Assembly: GCA_900169235.1 (NCBI GenBank)
Contig: FWCC01000305.1
Span: forward strand, 62,001-126,000
Source of the DNA: Zarea fungicola
Lineage: Eukaryota > Ascomycota > Sordariomycetes > Hypocreales > Cordycipitaceae
DNA length: 64,000 nt
Direction: 5' to 3'
Part shown: piece after piece, positions 46,907 through 56,990 of the stretch
Numbering within the stretch: the first letter of the stretch is position 1
Layout: the number at the start of each line of letters is the position of its first letter
Notes under the pieces: generated by a model
Database searches by the model: none
The model's input: the letters and a program-made list of their open reading frames with translations, nothing else
What the model was told of the DNA's origin: nothing
Made by a program: the position numbers and the translations under genes

Positions 46907-49218
46907 ATGGAACAAACTATAGATGAAGCTGTAACAACACCGGCAACACCCAACCAACCGTGGGCTGCCAAGCGACGAAAGCTTCGCAAGGGTACACGGT
47001 CCTGTTGGGAGTGCAAACACCGCAAAACCAGCTGTGTTTTCGCCTCTCCTCATGACTCCTCATGCAAAGGGTGCCAGCGCCGCCGACTGCCATGCATTAG
47101 TCAAGAGGTACCTGAAGACGAGGCCATCACGACAATAGGCGGACATCGAAGCATCAATGCACGGCTTACCCGCGTCGAGGATTTCATGAGAGATGTTCTT
47201 GCCAACCCACAGGCCGCTGTAATGCGCGAGCCATGGTCCGGCTTGCGCCCTTCGAATCCGAACAACATCAAGGCCCCGCCAACTTCAGCCGACGCTTCGC
47301 CGTCTTGTCTGCTACCGCCAACATACACCGAGGTACAAACAAACCCGTTGCCTTGTACACCACGGAAATCGCAACGTTGCTAACATCACTTTAGAGGTTT
47401 TTAGAGGAACCAGCAGTACCTGATTCAACCACGTCTTTGCGGGATCGGCAAGCTGTGACAAACCTACCTCGTGTACCAGATCCGTCTCGCTCAAGTCTAA
47501 GCACAGCCGAAGCAAACTCTCAGCGGAACCTTCTCGCCGCATTCCCATGTGCCGAAGATGCTCAAATTCTTCTCAGAGAAGGAGCCAGTCCTTCATTCTA
47601 TACACATCTTGTATGCACACAGCCGCATGGCAGATTGGCTCATGAACTTGTTGCCAAAAAGACTCCCCCAGCACTCAAACTTCCCAGTTCCGATACCCAT
47701 CCAGTCATTGTCGCCACCCTCATGCTCACATTTGCTATTACGCTGCAAAGTCCGAGTGCAAACAAGTTGCACGATCTCGCTGAGTCGCACGATGCACTTA
47801 TTCAGCGTTTAACCGCCGCTGCGAGCTCATGGGTAACAACCAAGTCAGAAATGCAAGGGACCCTCGATAGCCTGCTATGTGTTATGCTAGAAGTGGTAGT
47901 GGAGACGAATCGGGGCAATCTTCGTCAGGCCTGGGCTGTCAATCGACGTGCAATGACGATGGCGCAACTGATGGGACTGCAACGCTCTCCCATACCACCA
48001 CTGGAGCATATCGACGCTCCTCTGAGCGTCAGTCCGGAGTTCATGTGGTTTCGCATCGTTTACATCGACCGCTACCTCAGTGTTTTGCTTAATTTGCCGC
48101 AGGGAACGCCGGACAATACCATGGCTTTCACGATGTTCTTGCTGGATGAACCTCCACTTGGCCGTTTTGAGAGGCTCTTGACTGTCGCGGCCTCACGTAT
48201 AATTGAGCGCAATCAACGCTATACTGAGATGAACAAATCAGTCACGCGTTCTATCGACGAGGAACTTTTGAAAGCCTCAAACAGCATGCCGTTAAGCTTC
48301 TGGCGTCCCGTGGATTTCCATGGGCTCGTTCCTGGCTCATCAGACGCCCTCTTGGAAACGCTGCGTGTTTCTGCCCATGTCTACTATTACGGGCTTCTCC
48401 TTCAGCTGCACCTACCTTACTTGTTTCATGGGAAGGCTAGCGAGGAGGGGGATGAATATTCTAGGATGACATGCGTCAGCGCGGCCCGTGAAATTCTCAC
48501 ACGGTTCAACTCACATCGCACGTTCAATCTCATATCCTCTTGCTCTCGCCCAGTGGACTTTTTCGCTTTGCTAGCATCAATTACCGTCATGCTGGCTCAT
48601 ATTGACGCTCATCACTATAGCAGGTCAAGAAATATTTTGGCTCACCAACGCCAGAGTGATCGGGGCCTGCTAGAACGGGCCCTAGAGAGAATGGATTTAC
48701 TGAGTAACATCAACAAGGACATGATCGGCGAGAAGAGCGCCTCTGTGATACGGCGACTTCTCGCCATCGAGGCCGAAGCCGCACGTGGAATTGATTACAT
48801 CACCACCGCAATACCGGCTAACGACATGCAAGACGCCGGCGAGATCGGCATTGGGAGCTTTCATTTGCAGATACCATATCTCGGGGCCATTAGGATCTCG
48901 TGCCGGGCTACTCTTGCGAAGAGCCCGTGGGCTGGAGGTGCGCATCCGCCGCCCCTTGATCGAGCGTCGTCGATGGACTTCTCGGACGGGTCACAATTTA
49001 CGCCAGAATCTGGTGCTCCATGTGAAACGATGAGTAATATTCAGATGCTGAATCAGACCCGCGCAGGGCCAAACAGCTCCATGCCTCAGCTCTCGCTGTC
49101 GGCAACAGAAGTAGAATTCCCTGGCATTACAGCAAACATCGATGACTGGACTTTTCAGGGCATTGATATGGCGTTTTTCGATAGCTTGTTGGGTGAAAAC
49201 TCAGAGCTGCATAACTAG
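46907..49218 (+). CDS. Zn2Cys6 fungal transcription factor (cluster regulator)
   Basis: Binuclear zinc cluster factor; two exons, 46907-47332 and 47395-49218, give 749 aa. The DNA-binding domain lies at about residues 33-65 with spacing CX2CX6CX9CX2CX6C (CWEC, then C in HRKTSC, CKGC, final C in RRLPC), preceded by a basic stretch RRKLRKGTR. The middle region (about 200-560) is helical, like the fungal-specific transcription-factor domain (LAAFPCAEDAQILL, VATLMLTF, AWAVNRRAMTMAQLMGL, FRIVYIDRYLSVLLNLPQG). The C-terminus is acidic and aromatic (DDWTFQGIDMAFFDSLLGE), a likely activation segment. The join reads PPTYTE-RFLEEPAVPD; a nearby alternative acceptor would change two codons. As the only such factor beside the PKS it is the likely pathway regulator. 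Confidence 0.93.
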
Positions 49219-49754
49219 ACGTGTAGGGGTACCTGGTGCGGGTGGGGGTTATTGTGGACATTTAGCTCGCCGAACTAGCAGGGATGTTTTCCTATTGAAA
49301 AATACAATCCCACCGATGGTCTTTCTTTGATCTTTTCATTTATTTGATACGAATTTTACCACTCAGCTACTATCGACGCCTCATCGAAAGGCCTGGGTGG
49401 CTTGGTGCCAGCGCAGTAGCATATCTACTAGCAAGGCTAGTGGTAGTGGCGTCACCATCGAACGTTAGCGCAGGAGACCCTGAATAAAGGAATAGGAGAG
49501 GAGCATGTAGAATAATACAAGATGCCGAGAATAATTGACGAGGGCTAGATTAAAATTCCTTGCAGCCAAGTAAATGAAATGAACCCTTTGGCATGATTTG
49601 TTAGCCTTTGGCACAGGACATGCAGGGTGACCCGAGACGCAGATAGACTTCTTCAGCCAGCGAGAGACTTCCCCGCATCTTGGGCTCACACGACCAGAAA
49701 CAACGGCCAACCCGAGATTCCCGCTGCACTACCAACACTTCCCATCCCTGAAGC
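49219..49754. other. Intergenic region
   Basis: About 540 nt with the regulator's 3' end on the left and the F-box gene promoter on the right. Nothing else recognised. Confidence 0.5.
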
Positions 49755-51245
49755 ATGGCGGATGAGAGACCCAAGAATACTGCGATACGTCTCCCTGAAA
49801 TTCTCCGCAACGTTCTGACGCACCTCGAGGGCGATCAGCAGACGCTAGCCTCGGCGCTTCGCGTTAGCAAGCTGTGGTTTGACCTAGCCGCGCCCGTGTT
49901 GTGGAACGGCGCACCATGGAAGGCCCTCGCACTCGTGACGGAGCATCGCCGGCCGCTTTACGCACATAGAATCACATCGCTCACGTTATCGGGCGCCCTC
50001 CGGCCGTGGCGCGAGGTGGCCGTGATCCAGGGTCGCGAGACACTGAGCAATATCCTCAGCTGGGACACCAACAGGCTCAAGGATGAAAATGCGCTGCGTG
50101 ACCACGCAATGTGGCAGTACTTTGCGCCGTCTCTCCGTTCCATAACGATTGACGGCGTCGTCGTTGATGACGGCATTCTAAATGATCTCCGAACACGCTG
50201 TGGGAAGCTAACCTGTTTCATCCTCGAAGACTGCGGCAAGAAAATCACGCCGGATGCGCTGCTATCTTTTTTATCGCAATATACTTCGCTGGAGCACATT
50301 GTGCTAAATATAGACGATCCTCTCATACCGGATGCACTTATTGTACATCTCGCTGAGCGACCAGGTCTACGAACGCTGGGGATGAGAAAGCACATCCCAA
50401 CCGCCGTCCTAGAGACGGCTGCCGCAGGCGTCACGGCACCATTTGCGAAGCTTGAGAGTCTCGAGCTTACAATATCATGCCTCGATGTGTCCTTGCTTAC
50501 CTCGTGGGCTGGGAATCTCAACAGCCTTTCCCTATTCGTTGTCGGCTCGGAGGGGGATGTACTGCCACACATTTCTTCCTTGCGACAGCTGCGCTCATTG
50601 AAGCTCGGCTTCCTTTATCCACGCGTCCTGTCGCGCACCGAAATCATGACGCTGCGGCACCTCGTCAACCTTGTTGAGCTCTACATTCCCAGCCGTGGCT
50701 CGAGTCTGGACATTGCAGATGAGGAGTTTTCGCATCGTGATTTTGACGACCTCTTTTCGCGGCTATCTCATCTCCGCCGTCTATATTTCGGTGTCTTTTA
50801 TACCATGACAATCGACACACTGGACTCCTTGTCTAAACATTGCCCGGAACTTGAGGAGCTGGAGATCCCTGTGGACGTAGACAAGGTCGAACTGGAAAAA
50901 CGGCCAGGCGTCATGTTTCCCAACCTGCGCCTCGTTGAATTCAGTGCCATTGTTTGGTTTGATAATAAACGAATTGGCCAAGATGAGTGAGTTCTTTTCC
51001 TGGTGATTCCTGTAGGCTATTCTTCTTTTCCCCCTCGTTGGCTAATATAATGGCTTCCTTTGTCATCACTTTACTGCAGATATGATAAACGGGAACTTGT
51101 TTTGCTACTGAAACGCCACATGCCCAAGCTAGAGGAACTGGCGCTGGGTACGGTGCGACTGGGTGAGGAAGCTCTGAATTCCGACGCATACAATATAGAT
51201 GAAGACGGCACGCCCGTCTCGGTCGGGGGAGCGCAACCGTTGTAG
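49755..51245 (+). CDS. F-box / leucine-rich-repeat protein
   Basis: Two exons, 49755-50986 and 51080-51245, give 465 aa. The N-terminus (residues about 10-50; IRLPEILRNVLTHLEG, ALRVSKLWFDLAAPVLW) is a degenerate F-box of the fungal type, the module that links substrates to SCF ubiquitin ligases. The rest is a series of LRR-like segments (LRSITIDGVVV, LTCFILEDCG, LEHIVLNID, LRTLGMRKHI, LESLELTISCL, LNSLSLFVVG, LRSLKLGFLY). The join restores GQDEYDKRELVLLLKR, which continues the LRR pattern. Substrate unknown. It borders the polyketide cluster but has no obvious link with it. Confidence 0.85.
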
Positions 51246-51919
51246 TAGCAGGCGGTGCAGGCTGCTCGTCCAAGATCTGGCATCAATATGAGCTTCGTCA
51301 ATACAGCCAGCTATACACTTTGGGGGCAAGCGACTTGTGGCCTTCAAGATTTGCAGCCTTTATGATTAGTTCTATCGTTTTTTAATGATTTATGAGGTAA
51401 TATTTAGGAGGATATTGGACTCCTGACTTGGAGTTTCCAGGCTCCCAGGTTTTGAAAGTTAAGGATACCATTGGGACTTGCATCGGGTTTGCGAATATTC
51501 TTATACTTGTTCTGAGCGAGGCAAAACTTACCAGGCACAAGTTTTTGCCGGGAAAATGATTACAGCTGTTAATAAAAGTGAGAGTAAATATGGAAACGTT
51601 TGAGTGAAAGCTGTCAACTTGACTGGGCGAGTCGGGATGCCCGATACCCGATTCCCGATTAGCCGGTGGGCTAAGATTTAAGACGGTGCACTCGCTCAAG
51701 AATAATAGAATTAAGTATAAATCCATATCTTTCCACGTCTGTGTATAAAAAGTCTTTCAAGTACGTCTGTAACATTCCGTATTGCTTAACTCGATAACAA
51801 CGAGGCAGCCACTGAGGCAGCCGATGAGCAACTAATCCGCGAAAGCCAGTGCTGGAATCTAAGCGTAACAATTGCAGGAAAATATCTATTTATTCCCAGA
51901 AGAATAAAACAGGGAAACG
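51246..51919. other. Intergenic region
   Basis: About 670 nt between tandem plus-strand genes; holds the F-box gene 3' end and the NmrA-like promoter. Short frames on the minus strand have no recognisable family. Confidence 0.5.
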
Positions 51920-52834
51920 ATGAAGAAAGTGATCCTCGTCACTGGCGCTACTGGAAGGCAGGGGATGGCTATTATTGCACAACTTTGTGATTCACCGGGC
52001 GTCCAGTTGCTCGGCCTTACCCGAAACACCGCATCGACAGCCTCCTCTAGACTAGCAGCACGGTATCCATCACTTGAACTCGTATCAGGCAATCTCAAAA
52101 ACGCGAATGCTATTTTTGCTGCCGCAGGTCGCCCAATCTGGGGTGTTTATAGCGTCTCCCCGTCCATGGTAAGCGGCTTCGACCCTGCCGAAGAGGAGCG
52201 CCAAGGCCGACAACTCATCGACGCTGCGATTCAAAATGGGGTCAGGCACTTTGTTCTCTCCTCTGTTGACCGGCACGGATCGCGATCCGACGAAAATGAA
52301 ACAAATGTGCCACATTTTCAGAGCAAATTTCGCCTGGAAAAGTATCTACAACAGCAAGTCGGCGATTTGTGTTTACAGCCCTATGAAGGCCGCATGAAGT
52401 ACACCATCCTCCGATTGCCTTGCTTCATGGAAAATCTTACACTGGGCTTCATGGGACGCTTTGGGGCCACAGCGTGGAAGCTTTCCCTGGACAGGGACAA
52501 GAAAATGCAGCTCATCTCGGTCAAGGACATTGCCCGCTATGCTGACGGCGCTTTCAACCAGGGCCAGCATGTGAATAAAGCCATCAGCATCGCAGGGGAC
52601 GAGTTGACATTTGCTGAGGCGAATGCAATATTTCACAGGAGATTTAAAAGAAATTTGCCGACAACATATGAGTTTCTAGTAAAGATGGTGCTGTGGTGGA
52701 TTCCCGAGCTTGGCCGCATGATGGCATGGTTTAATGAGGTTGGCTGTGCTGCAGATATTGCGGCGTTGAGAGAGGAGGTCGGCGATTTAATAAACTTTGA
52801 AACATGGCTAGAGTCTAGCTGTTTCAGCCACTGA
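51920..52834 (+). CDS. NmrA-like NAD(P)-binding protein
   Basis: Atypical SDR of the NmrA-like family, 304 aa, no introns. The Rossmann entry is VTGATGRQGMAI (residues about 7-18, GxxGxxG-like), followed by LLGLTRNT after strand 2 and LVSGNLKNANAI. Later segments typical of the family are GVYSVSP, EEERQGRQLIDAAIQNGVRHFVLSS and HFQSKFRLEKYL. The classical SDR Tyr-x3-Lys dyad is replaced by a family-typical KFRLEKYL stretch, so it may be a redox sensor, a reductase or an isomerase. It lies between the polyketide cluster and the right-hand gene group; membership in either is uncertain. Confidence 0.9.
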   Translation: MKKVILVTGATGRQGMAIIAQLCDSPGVQLLGLTRNTASTASSRLAARYPSLELVSGNLKNANAIFAAAGRPIWGVYSVSPSMVSGFDPAEEERQGRQLIDAAIQNGVRHFVLSSVDRHGSRSDENETNVPHFQSKFRLEKYLQQQVGDLCLQPYEGRMKYTILRLPCFMENLTLGFMGRFGATAWKLSLDRDKKMQLISVKDIARYADGAFNQGQHVNKAISIAGDELTFAEANAIFHRRFKRNLPTTYEFLVKMVLWWIPELGRMMAWFNEVGCAADIAALREEVGDLINFETWLESSCFSH

Positions 52835-53290
52835 TCAAAGAAGACGATATTTTCAATAATAACAGCCACGCCGCCATTGTCAGCTGGTGTGTCTGGCTCG
52901 GGTATAAGGCAAGACGGGAATAACGACACATCTCTCCAGACCAGTCATCAAAATTACTACAAGACTGCGCCCAAGGCAATACAGAATTTAGTCCGAACCC
53001 GGGTATTTGAATTGTTCACTCCAGATGGTATACCTTTCAACAGTTCTGTGAAAATTGGCTCAAAGCTTCGCCAGAATTGCAACCGATCTCGCAATGGCCC
53101 ACTAAAAACTTGAACCGGCCCGTTGGGGCAACACCTCGGCACTGGGCAAAATGTAACTCTTAGTTGGCTACGAACTGCTTGTACACCGTCTACTATAAAC
53201 GAAGATCTTGAACACAATTTTAAAAAAAAGGTATTTTTGAGGATATTCCGAAACATACGTGCTTTTGGGCTCGCATCCGTGGAACGAGCC
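52835..53290. other. Intergenic region
   Basis: About 450 nt between tandem plus-strand genes. The hydrolase frame stays open leftward to about 53123 but without an ATG, so this is treated as promoter and 5' leader. Confidence 0.5.
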
Positions 53291-54602
53291 ATGAGCCAAC
53301 TCGCTGCCTGCTTTAGCCGCACCAATGGTAACTCGACGACCAGTTCGGCCGCAGCCGCCACCGCAGTAGCTGCGGTGTGTCTAGGTGCCTATCTTTGTAT
53401 CCGGCCAGCTTTGACAGAATTGCGACCATTGCCAATTGACCGCCACATAATCCGGGCCAGGACGCGAGCTGCGGCCGAGGCGGGACAACCGGCACCGCTC
53501 ACCAGTGATGCTCAAGCACCACCACCGTACCGGCTCGACGAGTTCCCTGGTGGGCGGCAGGTCACATCCTCGTACGGTACTATTCAAGTCTTTGAATGGG
53601 GTCCAGAAGAGGGCGAGAAGGTGCTCCTTCTGCATGGCATTGGCACTCCGTGCATTGCCTTGGGAGATATGGCCCGGGAGTTTGTGGAAAGAGGGTGCCG
53701 AGTAATGCTGTTTGGTAAGTTCGAAATATACGAATTATATACAGAAGCAAGCATTTCCCTTTGTGCTGAATATCCCGCAACACACAGACTTATTTGGTAG
53801 AGGCTACTCGGATGCACCGGCTGATTTGCCCTACGACGACCGTCTGTACACGGCGCAAATCTTCCTCGCCCTGTCCTCGTCACCCCTATCTTGGACCGGC
53901 TCGTCCGCTTTTCACATCATCGGCTTCTCACTCGGCGGCGCCCTTGCTGCCTCGTTTGCTACTTACCACGCCAATATACTTCGCTCCGTAACGCTAATTT
54001 GCCCCGGTGGCCTCGTCCGTGCCTCCACAATCTCCCGCCGCAGTCGCATTGCGTACTCCAAGGATGGCATCATACCAGAGTGGCTGATTCAGCGTGCTGC
54101 CAGGAAGAGGCTGCGACCGTCAGCGTCTCATCATACTGCAGTGGATATTCCAGACGGCGCCGATGACGCTGATGTCGACTTTGACGAGGTACCCGTCGCG
54201 CGCGGTGTGCCAGGCTCCGCAAAGGTTGGCCAAGTCGTGCAGTGGCAGTTTGATGGCAACGACGGCTTCGTGCCTGCATATGTCAGCACCATACGCCATT
54301 CGCCTATTTATGCTCAGCACACGGAGCTATGGTCTGTGCTAGCCGATGAATTGGCTGCGCGGAGAAACAGAGAACGGCAAGATCGCCCAGCGGGCTTGGA
54401 GACGGGTCTTATATGCTTGATTGTAGCAGAGCGAGACCCGATAGTTGTCGCGTCAGAGTGTATAGAGGACGCACGCGCAGTGCTTGGTGAATATGGCGTA
54501 GATGCCCATACTATCAAGGGTGGTCACGAGGTCGGCATCTCGCGCGGTAAAGAAATTGCTGGCCTGGCGATGGATTCTTGGGAGAAATTTAGACAAATTT
54601 AG
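53291..54602 (+). CDS. Membrane-anchored alpha/beta hydrolase
   Basis: Alpha/beta hydrolase, 412 aa from exons 53291-53714 and 53788-54602; the join restores MLFDLFGRGYSDAP, a conserved loop after strand 4. A single hydrophobic segment (AAAATAVAAVCLGAYLCI, about residues 19-36) predicts an N-terminal membrane anchor. Catalytic features are LLLHGIGTPC (oxyanion region), nucleophile elbow GFSLGG, an Asp in AERDPIV and the His in KGGHEVG. An insert rich in Asp (VDIPDGADDADVDFDEVP) sits in the cap region. The fold suggests esterase, lipase or epoxide-hydrolase-like activity; substrate unknown. Confidence 0.9.
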
Positions 54603-55047
54603 ATCATAATGGCCAACTGAAGGCAAATAATCGCCAAGCAGTAATGGAAATTTGCGATATGTAAACAGTAGCAAGAATATTTCATAAAATTCCAGAGCTA
54701 CAATCGATCTTCCTGAATTATGGCTACTTTTTAGTTAAGTGAGCGAGTATTCCAACTGCCGGCGAGATGGTTGTCCGAGTGAGGCACAATAAGGGCCGCA
54801 AATAGATTAAACGGAGCAGCATCAGACATCGAAAAACACACGAACCTCAAGTCTCGGTTTCTCCACCAAATTGTTTCGTGTTTACTGTCTCTGAAAACCT
54901 ATAGTAAAGAGGGGTGCAAGAATGTAAAAGTTGATTTGGTACTTGTTGTACCAGCCACCGCATTGATCAAGGCCCTGTAGCCCGGCTAAGTATCATGGTC
55001 TCGCTGTAGCATCCGAAACCTATACAGTCGAGATCCATTATAACCGG
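54603..55047. other. Convergent intergenic region
   Basis: About 440 nt between the 3' ends of the hydrolase (+) and the repeat protein (-). Nothing but presumed terminators. Confidence 0.45.
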
Positions 55048-56298
55048 CTAATGAATTCCCATGCCCTTGTAATCGACAGTGTCAATGGGTTCCTCGTTCA
55101 AATCCGGGTTCGTCCGCTCGCGATCCTGAATGTACTCCTAAATGCCAGATGCTTTAGCAGGCGAGAGGAAACATTGCAAAAATTAATAATGGTCGACTTA
55201 CCAAGCAGTGAATGGCATGTGCATTCATATCGGCCGTCATCTTGCTACCATTTCCAGTAATCTGCCAGGCAAGCATCATTCGAAGATTGGCAAGGCAGTG
55301 TCTTCGGTGGTAAGTACTTTGAATAAACCCAAAGCCGTTGGCTTGCCCTCCCTCGATGAAGTTGGGTTCGCCCTCGACCTGGTCTCCGGTCCAGAATCCT
55401 CCATGATTCACAGAAGATGCCCAGTAGTTCGCAACCCATGCATCACCATCTGCGCTCATTTTCGCCGCTCCGTCTGCAGTCAGCTCCGGCTTTCCAGAAA
55501 CTCTGTGCGCAATGTTGACTCGCTCGATAGCACCGAGGGCCAAATTGTCACGGTTTAACAGGCTGTCATACAAAGCAGCAGTATTAATGGCGCTGCGCTT
55601 GATGCCGCCACCCATTGCACCCGACTTCGCATATGCGAATTCACGGGTATCTTCGACATCACTGCGCTTCACAGAATTGCCCATGGTGCCTGATCGAAGA
55701 TATCCAAATTCACGGGTATCCTCAGCATCACTGCGCTTTACAGAATTGCCCATGGTACCTGATCGAAGATATCCAAATTCACGGCTGTCTTCAGCATCAC
55801 TTCGTTTTGCATGATTTCCCATTGTGCCAGCTCGAGTATAACCAAATTCTCGGTTATCTTCGGCGTCTTCTCCATGGACCGAAACAGGCCTAGCTGTAGG
55901 GAGAGCTGACGGGAGAACCATACCGAAGGCTTGAGACAGGTCTATGAGCGGCAAGTCCAAAGCCTCTCGCTCGATGTTGACTCTAAAAGAAATTTCATGT
56001 TCAGCAAAGTCAGAACTTGAAAAAATATAAGCAAACAAGGAGTGGAAATTGCTTACCTCATAATGGTGTCGTTTCGGAATGCTTGGCCTTTGTCACTCAT
56101 ATCATCCAGGTGCTCCTGGGCAGCTTCGAGCCTCTGGCGAGTGTCGTTGGACAAGGTGCCCTGCCAGATGTCTCCCTCAAAAGGAGTCTCACGTATAATC
56201 ATGGCAGGGACTTGGTCAACAGAGACGACTGCTAGAGCCTGCGTCCTAAACATGGAAATGGCAGCAAGAATAACAAATGTTGAATGAAAGTTGATCAT
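55048..56298 (-). CDS. Secreted Kex2-repeat protein with UstYa-like HxxHC C-terminus (putative RiPP precursor fusion)
   Basis: Three exons, 56057-56298, 55202-55982 and 55048-55137, give 370 aa. Residues 1-23 form a signal peptide (ending ...FRTQALA). Residues 119-210 are four 23-residue tandem repeats, each with an acidic start, a core REF-[GA]-Y followed by GxMG, and a closing Lys-Arg (140-141, 163-164, 186-187, 209-210) suited to the Golgi protease Kex2. After a 95-residue linker come two HxxHC motifs, HRRHC (306-310) and HAIHC (336-340), spaced 30 residues apart in contexts STYHRRHCLANLR and AHAIHCLEYI, as in UstYa/DUF3328 oxidases of dikaritin biosynthesis. The last exon is supported by a strong GTAAGT donor after HAIHCL and an ATTTAG acceptor; without it the frame would run into intron sequence. 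Kex2 precursors and DUF3328 enzymes are normally separate genes. Alternative: a secreted repeat protein whose HxxHC motifs are coincidental. Repeats are certain; oxidase homology rests on motifs. Confidence 0.8.
55595..55870 (-). repeat. Four 69-nt in-frame tandem repeats in the Kex2-repeat gene
   Basis: Four exact-length 69-nt units encode the 23-residue peptide repeats. Phase-shifted units at 55642-55710 and 55711-55779 differ at only about five positions, mostly silent, whereas the outer copies are more diverged. This suggests recent duplication or homogenisation of the inner copies. Confidence 0.92.
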
Positions 56299-56990
56299 TT
56301 TCAGTGGTTATAAAAGAAGATTAAAAGAACAAGAGCTATCTTAATGTGATTGATTGAGTTTTGTGGAATGAGTTGAGGATTCTGAATTAACGCTGCACTC
56401 GTCGCCAATATATATACTGCTACAAGCTAGACGGGGTTATTCCTTGTGTCAACGCTTCATGTACTTACAGATTTTTCACAAACTGTTAGTTCAGCATCAC
56501 ACAAACTGCCAGCGTGACATGTACATATCCCATCTCCTGAATCGAACCATATCAAAACTTTAAAATAAGGACCAACAAGTCATTCAGTCAATCAACCGCG
56601 CTCGGCCAGCAAATGTGTCCGAACCAAGGCGTCTCGAACGGTTACACAGCTTGAAGCCATCCAACCAACGCCTCTAGCGACTCGACCAACTGCATTAGTG
56701 CCAGACCCAACTGAAGGTGCAGCGCCACCAACTGCAAAGCCTCGTCCTATTTTTATCTTAATGGTTTGCCGGCAGGCTTCTGTGAGTACATGCCAGACTC
56801 TCAGGCTCTCTGCCTCTTCCACTTTCAATGTGGAAGATCAGTTCTACGGTGTTAGTCGTTACTCTCGGTACCTGGACATATCACAGTGGACCGTTAAACG
56901 ACAGGTTGTGCAGAGGAAGACTCATGAGCAGGTAATTCAGATTGTAAATTTTAATTTCTCACTTTCATACTCGTTTAGCCTCCAGAATTT
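56299..56990. promoter_or_regulatory. Promoter region of the Kex2-repeat gene
   Basis: Noncoding gap between the Myb-like gene's 3' end and the repeat-protein start; both genes read leftward. A TATATATA box lies at 56409-56416, about 111 nt before the ATG, consistent with a strong regulated promoter. Confidence 0.55.

Noticed and set aside
51920..52834. NmrA-like gene as a member of the polyketide cluster
   Set aside because: An F-box/LRR gene separates it from the regulator and nothing in its promoter links it; kept as a neighbour only.
55081..55120. tRNA-like T-loop sequence (GTTCAAATCCGGG)
   Set aside because: No matching acceptor or anticodon stems; the bases are part of the last exon of the Kex2-repeat gene.
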